8,622 nucleotides of DNA from Actinomycetota bacterium (GCA_003168295.1 PMST01000090.1:20260-28881); one strand, 5' to 3'; shown: positions 1-6,488, counted from the stretch's first letter. The notes: generated by a model not told the origin, from the letters alone. Translations and numbers: made by a program.

Positions 1-19
1 TCGTGAACTGGCAGCGTAA
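1..19 (+). CDS. C-terminal tail of an upstream gene (possibly tpiA), cut by the window edge
   Basis: In the frame starting at base 2, five codons (RELAA) are followed by TAA at 17-19. Nothing in five residues identifies a family. Triosephosphate isomerase (tpiA) is suggested only because in many actinomycetes the order gap-pgk-tpiA-secG is conserved and secG follows here. The other two frames also end within or soon after this stretch, so even the frame is not certain. Confidence 0.25.
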
Positions 20-130
20 GCTGGAGCCAGCGGCGTTCATCGCGGCGCCGCCGCTGTCAGCAGCGCCGGTGTCGTCGGCAATACCGGTGCCAACAGCGCG
101 AATGTCATCAGCGGGAGAGGGATAAGACCG

Positions 131-361
131 ATGATCGTCGGGGTTTCCGTTATCCTGATCATCACCAGCCTCGTGATGATCTTGCTTGTCCTGCTGCACA
201 AAGGTAAGGGCGGCGGTCTATCTGACCTGTTTGGCGGCGGGGTGTCCTCTACCCTAGGCTCCTCCTCTGTCGTCGAGCGAAACCTGGACCGGATCACCAT
301 CTTCTTCGGTGTCCTGTGGTTTGTCTGCGTTATCGCCCTCAGCTGGCTGATCAACCATTAG
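131..361 (+). CDS. secG: SecG, preprotein translocase subunit
   Basis: Small membrane subunit of the SecYEG protein-export channel, where it assists SecA-driven translocation. The 76-residue product has the family architecture. A hydrophobic segment at about residues 2-22 is followed by the cytoplasmic loop with the conserved HKGKGGGLSDLFGGG motif (about 23-37). A serine-rich stretch and a VERNLDRIT segment lead into the second membrane helix (about 55-73). SecG proteins are usually 70-80 residues in actinobacteria, so the gene is complete. ATG at 131 is preceded by a purine-rich GGGAGAGGG ribosome binding site (113-121). No earlier in-frame start codon exists between the stop at 17-19 and this ATG. 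The gene lies 79 bases upstream of rbpA on the same strand, with no obvious terminator between them. Confidence 0.95.
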   Translation: MIVGVSVILIITSLVMILLVLLHKGKGGGLSDLFGGGVSSTLGSSSVVERNLDRITIFFGVLWFVCVIALSWLINH

Positions 362-374
362 CCTGTACGTCTAT

Positions 375-404
375 CCCGCACCGAAGTTTCCCGCACCGAA
401 GTTC
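375..404 (+). repeat. Two-copy 15-bp tandem repeat in the secG-rbpA spacer
   Basis: CCCGCACCGAAGTTT (375-389) is followed directly by CCCGCACCGAAGTTC (390-404). The copies differ only at the last base. The repeat fills much of the 79-base gap between secG and rbpA and ends about 36 bases before the rbpA start, where promoter or operator elements could lie. I see no convincing -35/-10 pair around it. Its function is unknown, and it may be a simple slippage duplication. Confidence 0.8.
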
Positions 405-440
405 CGGCTTGGTAGCACTATGGCCTTCAAGGGGTGATCT

Positions 441-794
441 GTGAGTAGTGGCAACGCCATCCGCGGCAGCAGGGTTGGCGCGGGGCCGATGGGCGAGGCT
501 GAGCGCGGCGAGGCCGCGCCCCGCGTCTGGGTGTCGTTCTGGTGCGCGAACAAGCACGAGACACGCCCGAGTTTCGCGACCGACGCTGCGATCCCGGACA
601 CCTGGGAGTGCCCCCGGTGCGGCAACCCGGCTGGCCAGAACGAGCAGGCTCCGCCGAATCCGCCCCGGGTCGAGCCCTATAAGACCCACCTCGCCTACGT
701 CAAGGAGCGCCGCAGCGACTCCGACGGCGAGGCCATCCTGGCCGAGGCGCTGGCCCGCCTCCGCGGCGCCTCAGCGTTACTGACTCGCGCGTGA
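441..794 (+). CDS. rbpA: RbpA-family RNA polymerase-binding protein (secG-linked type)
   Basis: RbpA proteins bind actinobacterial RNA polymerase and the principal sigma factor and help open promoter complexes. The 117-residue product starts with the family's RGSRVGAG-type N-terminal tail. A core beta domain follows with four potential zinc ligands, C35, H39, C57 and C60 (CANKH and CPRCG). The C-terminal sigma-interaction segment begins THLAYVKERRS (about 82-92) and continues as an alpha helix ending near LARLRG. The classical RbpA motif at this place is THWDML-x-ERRS, so this is a divergent, secG-associated subfamily. Start is GTG at 441, with AAGGGG (429-434) six bases upstream. The only TTA codon I found in the window's genes lies at 777-779, in the short tail past the conserved helix. 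Family assignment is firm; equivalence to the classical essential RbpA is not. Confidence 0.88.
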   Translation: MSSGNAIRGSRVGAGPMGEAERGEAAPRVWVSFWCANKHETRPSFATDAAIPDTWECPRCGNPAGQNEQAPPNPPRVEPYKTHLAYVKERRSDSDGEAILAEALARLRGASALLTRA

Positions 795-813
795 CCTGAT
801 CGATTTGACCGGA

Positions 814-859
814 GAACCCCCGGTTCCACCGCGTCGCGGCGTGGCGGAACCGGGGGTTC
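814..859 (+). terminator. Strong GC-rich hairpin after rbpA, probable terminator
   Basis: GAACCCCCGGTTCC (814-827) is the exact reverse complement of GGAACCGGGGGTTC (846-859). This gives a perfect 14-bp stem. Further inner pairing (829-833 with 840-844, one G-U) leaves a small GC-rich loop. The hairpin begins 19 bases after the rbpA stop codon. There is no run of T after it, as is common for actinobacterial terminators. It also sits upstream of the kinase start, so a leader role for that gene is a less likely alternative. Confidence 0.7.
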
Positions 860-872
860 ACTGCGTTGCGGT

Positions 873-903
873 GGAGGTGACCGTGCGGCCGGAGGCTGAG
901 ATG
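873..903 (+). promoter_or_regulatory. Two successive ribosome binding sites ahead of the kinase gene
   Basis: GGAGG at 873-877 is spaced five bases from GTG 883, and a second GGAGG at 891-895 is spaced five bases from ATG 901. Both starts are in frame with the kinase. I prefer ATG 901 for its start codon, but the upstream site (GGAGGTGA) is the closer match to the 16S rRNA tail. Use of both would give products differing by six residues. Confidence 0.6.
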
Positions 904-1962
904 GACGAGGTACGGAACGGTCCTGGCTTTACGGTCAGCGAAACGGTTAACCTTCCAGTCCATGACCTGTCGGCCGGCGGGGGCGTCATGGACCGGGTGC
1001 GGGGCTGCGCCACCGACGCGCTGCGAGCCTATGACGCTCACCCGGACAGCGTCATCGAGCTGCTCAACGTCTCGGAGAACGCCACCTTCCTGGTCTCCGA
1101 CCCCGACGCCGGTCCCTCGGTGCTGCGGGTGCACCGGCTCGGCTATCACAGCAAGCCGGAGATCGCGTCGGAGCTGGCCTGGATGGACGCGCTGCGGGCC
1201 GAAGCCGGGGTCCGCACGCCCCGGATCCTGCCCGCCGCCGACGGGCGGCGGATCGTGTCGGTGGCCGAACGCGGTGCCGCGGGCCCCGCGACCGCCCGGC
1301 ACTGCGTCCGCTTTGAGTTCCTGCCCGGCACCGAACCCGGCGGCGCGCTCACCGGCAGCCATTTCGCCGAGCTCGGCGAGATCACCGCCCGGATGCACCG
1401 GCACGCCAGGGGTTGGTCCCGGCCGGACTGGTTCGCCCGGTTCCACTGGGATTACCGGGCGGCGCTCGGTTCTGTCGCCCGCTGGGGGCGCTGGCAGGAC
1501 GGCATCGGCGTCGGCCCGGCCGAACGCGATGTCCTCACCCGGCTGGACCACGTGCTCCGCGCCCGGCTGGCCGCGTTCGGCACCGGGCCCGCGCGTTACG
1601 GGCTGGTGCACGCGGATACCCGGCTGGCCAACCTGCTGGTGCACGACGGATCGGTCGCCGTCATTGACTTCGACGACTCGGGGTTCAGCTGGTACCTGTA
1701 CGACCTGGGCACCTCGGTCAGTTTCTTCGAGCATGCGCCTGAGGTTCCCGCGCTGGTGGACAGCTGGCTGGACGGGTACCGGCGGGCCGGCGAGCTGTCC
1801 GCGCGGGATCAGGCGGAGATCTGGACGTTCATCATGTTCCGGCGGCTGCTGCTTGTCGCCTGGATCGGCTCGCACCAGGGCGTTGACATCGCCGCCGAGC
1901 TCGGTGCCGGGTATACCCAGGGCAGCTGCGACCTGGCCGAGTCCTACCTCAGCCGCCACTGA
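901..1962 (+). CDS. APH-fold phosphotransferase (small-molecule kinase), substrate unknown
   Basis: This is a kinase of the aminoglycoside phosphotransferase/choline kinase superfamily, which phosphorylates small hydroxylated or amino compounds with ATP. Numbered from ATG 901 (353 residues), the catalytic loop HADTRLAN gives H237, D239 and N244 (HxDxxxxN). The metal-binding IDFDD motif has D256, followed by WYLYDLGT. The N-lobe has the family pattern VSENATFLV, with VLRVHRLGY behind it. The start is uncertain. ATG 901 has GGAGG (891-895) five bases upstream, and GTG 883 has an equally good GGAGG (873-877) at the same spacing. ATG 988 lies closer to where homology usually begins. The gene ends 28 bases before the SDR gene and probably shares its transcript. 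Nothing indicates antibiotic resistance specifically; hydroxylysine/ethanolamine-type kinases also belong to this fold. Confidence 0.85.
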   Translation: MDEVRNGPGFTVSETVNLPVHDLSAGGGVMDRVRGCATDALRAYDAHPDSVIELLNVSENATFLVSDPDAGPSVLRVHRLGYHSKPEIASELAWMDALRAEAGVRTPRILPAADGRRIVSVAERGAAGPATARHCVRFEFLPGTEPGGALTGSHFAELGEITARMHRHARGWSRPDWFARFHWDYRAALGSVARWGRWQDGIGVGPAERDVLTRLDHVLRARLAAFGTGPARYGLVHADTRLANLLVHDGSVAVIDFDDSGFSWYLYDLGTSVSFFEHAPEVPALVDSWLDGYRRAGELSARDQAEIWTFIMFRRLLLVAWIGSHQGVDIAAELGAGYTQGSCDLAESYLSRH

Positions 1963-1990
1963 AAGAGCACACACTGAAGGGAAGAGCCTC

Positions 1991-2794
1991 ATGTTCACAT
2001 CGATCGCCGGCCGGGCCGTGGTCGTGACCGGCGGCACCCGGGGGATCGGCAAGGGGATTGCCAGCGTGTTCGCCCGCAACGGAGCGAAGGTACTGATCAC
2101 GGGCCGGGATTTCGAGGTCGCCCAGGCCGCGGCCGATGAGCTCAGCCACCAGGCTGCCGTCGGCGGGCTGGCCGGGGAGGTCTCGTACGTGCTGGCCGAT
2201 GTGGCCAGTAAGGAAGACTGCCGCCGGATGGCGGCGACCGCCCAGGAGCGGTTGGGTGGCATCGACGTGCTTTGTGCGAACGCCGGAATCTTCCCCGGGG
2301 CCCGCCTGGAGGACCTGACCGAGTCCGATCTGGATCAGGTGCTCGGGATTAACTTGAAGGGCACGATCCTCTCGGTTCAGGCGTGCCTGCCCGCGCTGGC
2401 GCGCTCAGGGCACGGCCGGGTCATCATCATCTCGTCGATTACCGGGCCGATTACCGGTTTCCCCGGCAGCACGAACTACGGCGCGAGCAAGGCCGGCCAG
2501 CTGGGCTTCATGCGGTCCGCGGCGATCGAGCTGGCGCCCAAGGGCATCACAGTCAACGCGCTGCTGCCCGGCAACGTGGTCACCGAGAGGCTCGCCGAGC
2601 TGGGTGAGCAGCACACCAGCGGGATGAGCGCGGCTATACCGCTAGGGCGGCTCGGTACCGTCGACGAGATCGGCTACGCGGCGCTGTTCTTCGCCACCGA
2701 CGAGGCGGCCTACATCACCGGACAGTCGATCATCGTAGATGGCGGTCAGGTGCTGCCCGAGTCGCCCGACGCCCTGGCGGCGATGTCGGAGTGA
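1991..2794 (+). CDS. FabG-like short-chain dehydrogenase/reductase (SDR)
   Basis: Classical SDR oxidoreductase of 267 residues, using NAD(P)(H) to interconvert a ketone and an alcohol. Residues 13-20 form the dinucleotide-binding TGGTRGIG motif. R39 after the second strand (ITGRD) favours NADPH. D70 (ADV) and N97-A98-G99 (CANAG) stabilise the fold. The catalytic tetrad is N121, S149, Y163 and K167 (YGASK). The C-terminus has the FabG-type [12 protein letters not shown] motif. ATG 1991 is preceded by AAGGGAAGAG. The best general match is 3-oxoacyl-ACP reductase FabG, but this branch need not act in fatty acid synthesis. The gene is isolated from acyl carrier protein and ketosynthase genes and sits 28 bases behind a small-molecule kinase. 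The true substrate cannot be read from the sequence. Confidence 0.9.
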   Translation: MFTSIAGRAVVVTGGTRGIGKGIASVFARNGAKVLITGRDFEVAQAAADELSHQAAVGGLAGEVSYVLADVASKEDCRRMAATAQERLGGIDVLCANAGIFPGARLEDLTESDLDQVLGINLKGTILSVQACLPALARSGHGRVIIISSITGPITGFPGSTNYGASKAGQLGFMRSAAIELAPKGITVNALLPGNVVTERLAELGEQHTSGMSAAIPLGRLGTVDEIGYAALFFATDEAAYITGQSIIVDGGQVLPESPDALAAMSE

Positions 2795-2809
2795 CCGCGG
2801 GACCCGCGG
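2795..2809 (+). terminator. Short palindrome directly after the SDR stop codon
   Basis: CCGCGGG (2795-2801) and CCCGCGG (2803-2809) are perfect reverse complements around a single A. They can form a 5-bp GC stem with a five-base loop starting at the base after TGA. The position between convergent genes fits a terminator for the kinase-SDR transcript. The stem is short and no T-run follows. Confidence 0.4.
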
Positions 2810-2811
2810 CC

Positions 2812-2838
2812 GGGCGGGGGCCGGAGAGGGTCACCGGG
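2812..2838 (+). other. Potential G-quadruplex motif between convergent genes
   Basis: Four G-runs of at least three, at 2812-2814, 2816-2820, 2828-2830 and 2836-2838, are separated by loops of 1-7 bases. This matches the usual G3-N1-7 pattern. It lies on the plus strand in the 75-base gap between the SDR stop and the paaZ stop, so it would be in the 3' end of the SDR mRNA. Such motifs arise by chance in GC-rich DNA, and a role in termination is only a possibility. Confidence 0.4.
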
Positions 2839-2869
2839 TTGATTGGCGGTGATTCGGGATTCTTGGGGG

Positions 2870-4912
2870 TTAGGCCGGCGGCCACTGCTTTGCGACCAGG
2901 GTCAGGACGTCGTAGGTGGCTACCGACTTCCCGTCCTGGTTGGTCACGTCGGCGTCCCAGCGCACCTCGCCGTGCCCGGCTTCCTCGCGGGGAGTGATCT
3001 CCCGGCAGGTGAGCGTGACCGTCAGCTCGTCTCCCGGGTACACCGGCGTGCGGAAGCGCAGGTTTTCCAGGCCGTAGTTGGCCAGCACCGGACCCGGGTC
3101 GGGCTGGACGAACAGGCCAGCGGCAAAGGAGAGGATGAGGTAGCCGTGGGCGACCCGCCCGTCGAAGAACGGGTTGGCCCGGGCCGCTTCCTCGTCCATG
3201 TGCGCGTAGAACGTGTCACCGGTGAATTCGGCGAAGTGCTCGATGTCGGCCAGCGAAACCTGCCGCGGTCCGGCCACCACGGCGTCGCCGATCCGCAGCT
3301 CGGCGAGCGGCTTGCGGAAGGGGTGGCGGCCGTCCGCGGTCCGCTCGGTGCCGGGCACCCAGCGGCCGGTGACGGCGGACAGGACGCGCGGGCTCGCCTG
3401 CACGGCCGTGCGCTGCATGTGGTGCAGGACGCCGCGGATGCCGCCCATCTCCTCGCCGCCGCCGGCCCGCCCGGGACCGCCGTGTACCAGCACGGGCAGC
3501 GGCGACCCGTGCCCGGTCGCCTCGGCCGCGTCCTCGCGGTCCAGGACGAGCAGCCGGCCGTGCCAGGGAGCCAGGCCGAGGACGACCTCGCGGGCGAAGC
3601 CCGTGTCGGCCGTGACGATCGATCCGGCCAGGCTGCCCCGGCCGCGGGCCGCCAGCTCGATCACCTCGTCGGTGTCGGAAAAGGAGATGATCGTGCTGAC
3701 CGGGCCGAACGCCTCGATCTGGTGCGGTTCGGGACGGTCAGCGTCGTCACTGACCAGCAGCAGCGGGGCCAGGAACGCGCCCCGCTCGGCGCTGGCCCCG
3801 ACCACGTCGACATGATCGGGATCACCGGAGACGAGCCGTCCCGCCGACAGCAGGGCCTTGACCGAGCGGCGTACCTCTTCGCGCTGCTCCAGGCTGGCCA
3901 GCGCGCCCATCTGGACGCTGTCGGAGGCCGGGCTGCCGACGACCACGGCGGCCAGCCGGCTGCGCATGGCCTCCGTCACCTGGTCCGCCAGCGCGACCGG
4001 AACAAAGGCCCGCCGGATCGCGGTGCACTTCTGGCCGGCCTTGACCGTCATCTCGCTGACCAGCTGCTCCACGTACAGGTCGAATTCACCGGTTCCCGGC
4101 ACGGCGTCGGGACCGAGGACCGAGCAGTTCAGCGAATCCGCCTCGGCGTTGAACCGCGCCGACCGGCTGACGACCGCCCGGTGGGCCCGCAGCTGCTGCG
4201 CGGTGGCGGCTGATCCGGTGAACGACACCAGGTCCTGCTCGCTGAGGTGATCAAGCAGGTCACCCGCGCGGCCGCAGACCAGCTGAAGCGAGCCCGCGGG
4301 CAGCAGCCCGGAACCGGCCATCAGCTCCACCAGCCGGGCCGTCAGGTACGCCGTCTGGGTGGCCGGCTTGACCAGGGTCGGGACCCCGGCGATGAAGGCG
4401 GGGGCGAACTTCTCCAGCGGGCCCCAGACCGGGAAGTTGAAGGCGTTGATCTGGATCGCGACACCGCGCAGCGGGGTGAGGATGTGCTGCCCGACGAAGG
4501 TGCCGCCCCGGCCCAGCGACTGGACCGGCCCTTCGGGCAGGACGGTGTCGTTCGGCAGCTCGCGCTTGGCCTGGCTGGCATAGCTCAGCAGCACGCCGAT
4601 GCCGCCGTCGATGTCGAACTTGGAGTCGCCGAGCGTCGCCCCGGTACGCGCGGACAGGGCGTAAAGCTCCTGGCGGTGCTCGCGCAGCGCCATCCCGAGC
4701 GACTTCAGCAGCGCGGCCCGCTGGTGGAAGGTCAGCTCACGCAGCGCCGGGCCGCCCGCGGACCGGCCGTAATCCAGCGCCGCTCCCATATCGATGCCGG
4801 CCGACGAGACCCGCGCCACTTCCTCGCCGGTCACGGCGTCGAGGACCGGTTTCCCTTCGTCGGCCGGATCGGTCCATTTCCCGCTCACGTAACTGCGCAG
4901 CACCGCCGTCAT
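2870..4912 (-). CDS. paaZ: PaaZ-type bifunctional aldehyde dehydrogenase / enoyl-CoA hydratase
   Basis: PaaZ opens the oxepin-CoA ring of phenylacetate catabolism with its MaoC-like hydratase domain and oxidises the released semialdehyde with its aldehyde dehydrogenase domain. The 680-residue product matches E. coli PaaZ (681) in length and order. The ALDH domain spans about 1-510, with INAFNFPVWGP near 155-164, general base E257 (FNAEADSLN) and nucleophile C296 (AGQKC). The linker contains the PaaZ signature GHGSPLPVLVHGGPGRAGGG (467-486). The hydratase domain covers about 530-675, with D566 and H571 (FTGDTFYAH), the spacing of the E. coli D561/H566 pair. ATG 4912 has GGAAGAG upstream, and the open frame continues upstream without homology. 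It follows gad by 52 bases on the same strand. No paaA-E, paaG or paaK gene is visible, so its pathway here is open. Confidence 0.92.
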   Translation of the reverse strand: MTAVLRSYVSGKWTDPADEGKPVLDAVTGEEVARVSSAGIDMGAALDYGRSAGGPALRELTFHQRAALLKSLGMALREHRQELYALSARTGATLGDSKFDIDGGIGVLLSYASQAKRELPNDTVLPEGPVQSLGRGGTFVGQHILTPLRGVAIQINAFNFPVWGPLEKFAPAFIAGVPTLVKPATQTAYLTARLVELMAGSGLLPAGSLQLVCGRAGDLLDHLSEQDLVSFTGSAATAQQLRAHRAVVSRSARFNAEADSLNCSVLGPDAVPGTGEFDLYVEQLVSEMTVKAGQKCTAIRRAFVPVALADQVTEAMRSRLAAVVVGSPASDSVQMGALASLEQREEVRRSVKALLSAGRLVSGDPDHVDVVGASAERGAFLAPLLLVSDDADRPEPHQIEAFGPVSTIISFSDTDEVIELAARGRGSLAGSIVTADTGFAREVVLGLAPWHGRLLVLDREDAAEATGHGSPLPVLVHGGPGRAGGGEEMGGIRGVLHHMQRTAVQASPRVLSAVTGRWVPGTERTADGRHPFRKPLAELRIGDAVVAGPRQVSLADIEHFAEFTGDTFYAHMDEEAARANPFFDGRVAHGYLILSFAAGLFVQPDPGPVLANYGLENLRFRTPVYPGDELTVTLTCREITPREEAGHGEVRWDADVTNQDGKSVATYDVLTLVAKQWPPA

Positions 4913-4964
4913 CGGCTCTTCCCCTTCCTGCTTCGGTCCGCTCTCTGCCTGCCCGGGCTCGGCT

Positions 4965-6368
4965 TCAGTGCGTGAAGGACTGGCGCTTTTTCTGGATCTC
5001 GAGCGGCGGCTGGGTTTGCGGGTGGTGCTCCAGGACCCGCAGATGCAGCCGGAAGTCATCGAGCAGCAGGTTGGCCAGGTCCATGCTGAAGCCGTTCCTG
5101 ATCACGATCCGCATCACCGCGGTATCGGTCATGTCGTCGGGGAAGGTGTAGGCCGGCACCTGCCAGCCGCGCATCCGCAGCCGCTCAGACAGGTCGAACA
5201 CCGAGTAGGTGGTGATGTCGTCGCGCAGCTTGAAGGCAAAGACCGGAAGGTCCCGGCCCTCGGTAAGCAGCTCGAACGGGCCCATCTTCGCGATCTCGGC
5301 GGACAGGTGGAGGGCGATGTCCTGGCAGGTCTGCTGCACGTGCCGGTAGCCAGAATGCCCGAGCCTGATGAAGTTGTAATACTGGGCGGCGACCTGCGCG
5401 CCTGGCCGGGAGAAGTTGAGCGCGAACGTCGGCATCTCGCCGCCCAGGTAGTTGACCTTAAAGATGAGATCCTCCGGCAGGGCGTCCGGGGTCCTCCACA
5501 AGATCCAGCCCACACCGGGATACACCAGGCCGTACTTGTGTCCCGACGTGTTGATCGACGCGACCCGCGGCACCCGGAAGTCCCACTCCAGGTCCGGGTG
5601 CAGGAACGGGGCGATGAAGCCGCCCGACGCGCCGTCCACGTGCACCGGGACGTCCCAGCCCTTGTCGGCCTGCAGCCCGTCAAGGGCCTGGCTGATCTCC
5701 AGGACGGGTTCGTAGCTGCCGTCCATGGTGGAGCCCATGATCGCGACCACGCCGATGGTGTTCTCGTCGCACTTGGCCGCGGCTTCGGCGCCGCGCAGGT
5801 GCAGCCGTCCGGGCACCATCGGTACGTAGTGCGGCTCGACCTGCCAGTAGCGGCAGAACTTTTCCCAGCACACCTGCACGTTCGAGCCCATCACCAGGTT
5901 CGGTTTGCTGGCGTCGAGGCCCGCCGCCTGCCGCCGGGCCCGCCAGCGCCACAGCAGCGCCATCCCGCCGAGCATGCACGCCTCGCTTGACCCGGTGGTG
6001 GAGCAGCCGGTCGCCGCGCTTCCGGGCGGCGCGTGCCACAAGCTGCTCAGGATGTTCACGCAGCGCCGCTCCAGCTCTGCGGTCTGCGGGTACTCGTCCT
6101 TGTCGATCATGTTCTTGGCGGCGGTCTCGGCCATCAGCTGCTCGGCTTCCGGCTCCATCCAGGTGGTGACGAACGTGGCCAGGTTGAGCCGCGCGTTGCC
6201 GTCGAGGATGAGCTCGTCGCGTACCACTTCCAGCGCGGTGCGTGGCAGCACGCCGTTGTCCGCCAGCCGGTACCGCGGGATCTGGCAGCTCAGCTCGCGG
6301 AAGTAGATCGGGTTGACGGCGATTTCGGCGTCTTGTTCGGACTCGTCCACCCGGGTATGCAGCGGCAT
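4965..6368 (-). CDS. gad: Glutamate decarboxylase (PLP-dependent)
   Basis: Converts L-glutamate to GABA and CO2, consuming a proton. The 467-residue product has the expected family length. Recognisable blocks are LDGNARLNLATF (55-66), IDKDEYPQ (88-95), GSSEACMLGGMA (126-137), HVDGASGG (243-250) with D245 for the cofactor ring nitrogen, and SGHKYG with the PLP lysine K278 after H277. NYLGGEMPTFALNFSRPG (306-323) and LSERLRMRGWQVPA (393-406) follow. The C-terminus ends SFTH, so H467 lies where E. coli GadB has SFKHT, whose histidine self-inhibits the enzyme near neutral pH. ATG 6368 has GGGAGG six bases upstream; an ATG six codons earlier lacks a comparable site. No glutamate/GABA antiporter is in the window. 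It probably heads an operon with paaZ, with the 156-base gap upstream holding its leader. Confidence 0.95.
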   Translation of the reverse strand: MPLHTRVDESEQDAEIAVNPIYFRELSCQIPRYRLADNGVLPRTALEVVRDELILDGNARLNLATFVTTWMEPEAEQLMAETAAKNMIDKDEYPQTAELERRCVNILSSLWHAPPGSAATGCSTTGSSEACMLGGMALLWRWRARRQAAGLDASKPNLVMGSNVQVCWEKFCRYWQVEPHYVPMVPGRLHLRGAEAAAKCDENTIGVVAIMGSTMDGSYEPVLEISQALDGLQADKGWDVPVHVDGASGGFIAPFLHPDLEWDFRVPRVASINTSGHKYGLVYPGVGWILWRTPDALPEDLIFKVNYLGGEMPTFALNFSRPGAQVAAQYYNFIRLGHSGYRHVQQTCQDIALHLSAEIAKMGPFELLTEGRDLPVFAFKLRDDITTYSVFDLSERLRMRGWQVPAYTFPDDMTDTAVMRIVIRNGFSMDLANLLLDDFRLHLRVLEHHPQTQPPLEIQKKRQSFTH

Positions 6369-6389
6369 GGCGGCCTCCCTGGTCATCTC

Positions 6390-6431
6390 GGCAGGTATTG
6401 ACGGGCACTTCCGGTGCCAGGCTAGCCTGCC
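6390..6431 (-). promoter_or_regulatory. Nested inverted repeats in the gad upstream region
   Basis: GGCAGG (6390-6395) pairs with CCTGCC (6426-6431). Inside it, GGCAC (6404-6408) pairs with GTGCC (6414-6418) around a five-base loop. The 12-bp palindrome CAGGCTAGCCTG (6418-6429) overlaps the outer arm. On the minus strand the structure ends about 22 bases before the gad start, just ahead of its GGGAGG site. It could be an operator or a folded 5' leader. I see no convincing sigma-70 promoter on the gad strand. Confidence 0.35.
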
Positions 6432-6464
6432 CGGCCCGCCGGCGTGCGAGCTAGGGGAGGCGTC

Positions 6465-6488
6465 GGGCGTCCGGGCGTGGGTGTCGGG
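6465..6488 (+). other. Potential G-quadruplex motif between the pyrimidine reductase and gad
   Basis: GGG at 6465-6467, 6473-6475, 6479-6481 and 6486-6488, with loops of 5, 3 and 4 bases, meets the canonical pattern on the plus strand. That is the template strand for the surrounding minus-strand genes. It occupies the middle of the 156-base gap upstream of gad. Chance occurrence is quite possible at this GC content. Confidence 0.45.

Noticed and set aside
20..130. Possible small coding region or extension of secG before its ATG
   Set aside because: The secG frame has no start codon between 20 and 130, and the other frames give short Ala/Pro-rich translations without a ribosome binding site. 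I see nothing further in this gap.
805..900. TTG 805 as the kinase start
   Set aside because: It would place the strong hairpin at 814-859 inside the coding region, has no ribosome binding site, and adds residues with no similarity to the family.
962..1990. N-terminal extension of the SDR open frame across the kinase gene
   Set aside because: The extension is Pro/Arg/Ser/Thr-rich shadow sequence. SDR homology begins at ATG 1991, which has its own ribosome binding site.
700..2262. 520-residue open frame on the minus strand opposite the kinase and SDR genes
   Set aside because: Its translation is low-complexity and matches no family, while both plus-strand genes beneath it keep complete catalytic motifs. 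Long antisense frames are usual in GC-rich DNA.
2843..4213. 456-residue plus-strand open frame opposite paaZ
   Set aside because: The translation is the mirror of a well-conserved PaaZ, rich in Arg, Gly, Ala and Asp without any motif. The plus-strand frame at 4247-4975 is rejected for the same reason.
4968..5990. 340-residue plus-strand open frame opposite gad
   Set aside because: It shows no recognisable domain and lies wholly within the glutamate decarboxylase gene, whose motifs are intact.
6398..6428. TTGACG...TAGCCT as a sigma-70 promoter on the plus strand
   Set aside because: The spacing is 19 bases, and no plus-strand gene lies downstream, only the antisense of the pyrimidine reductase.
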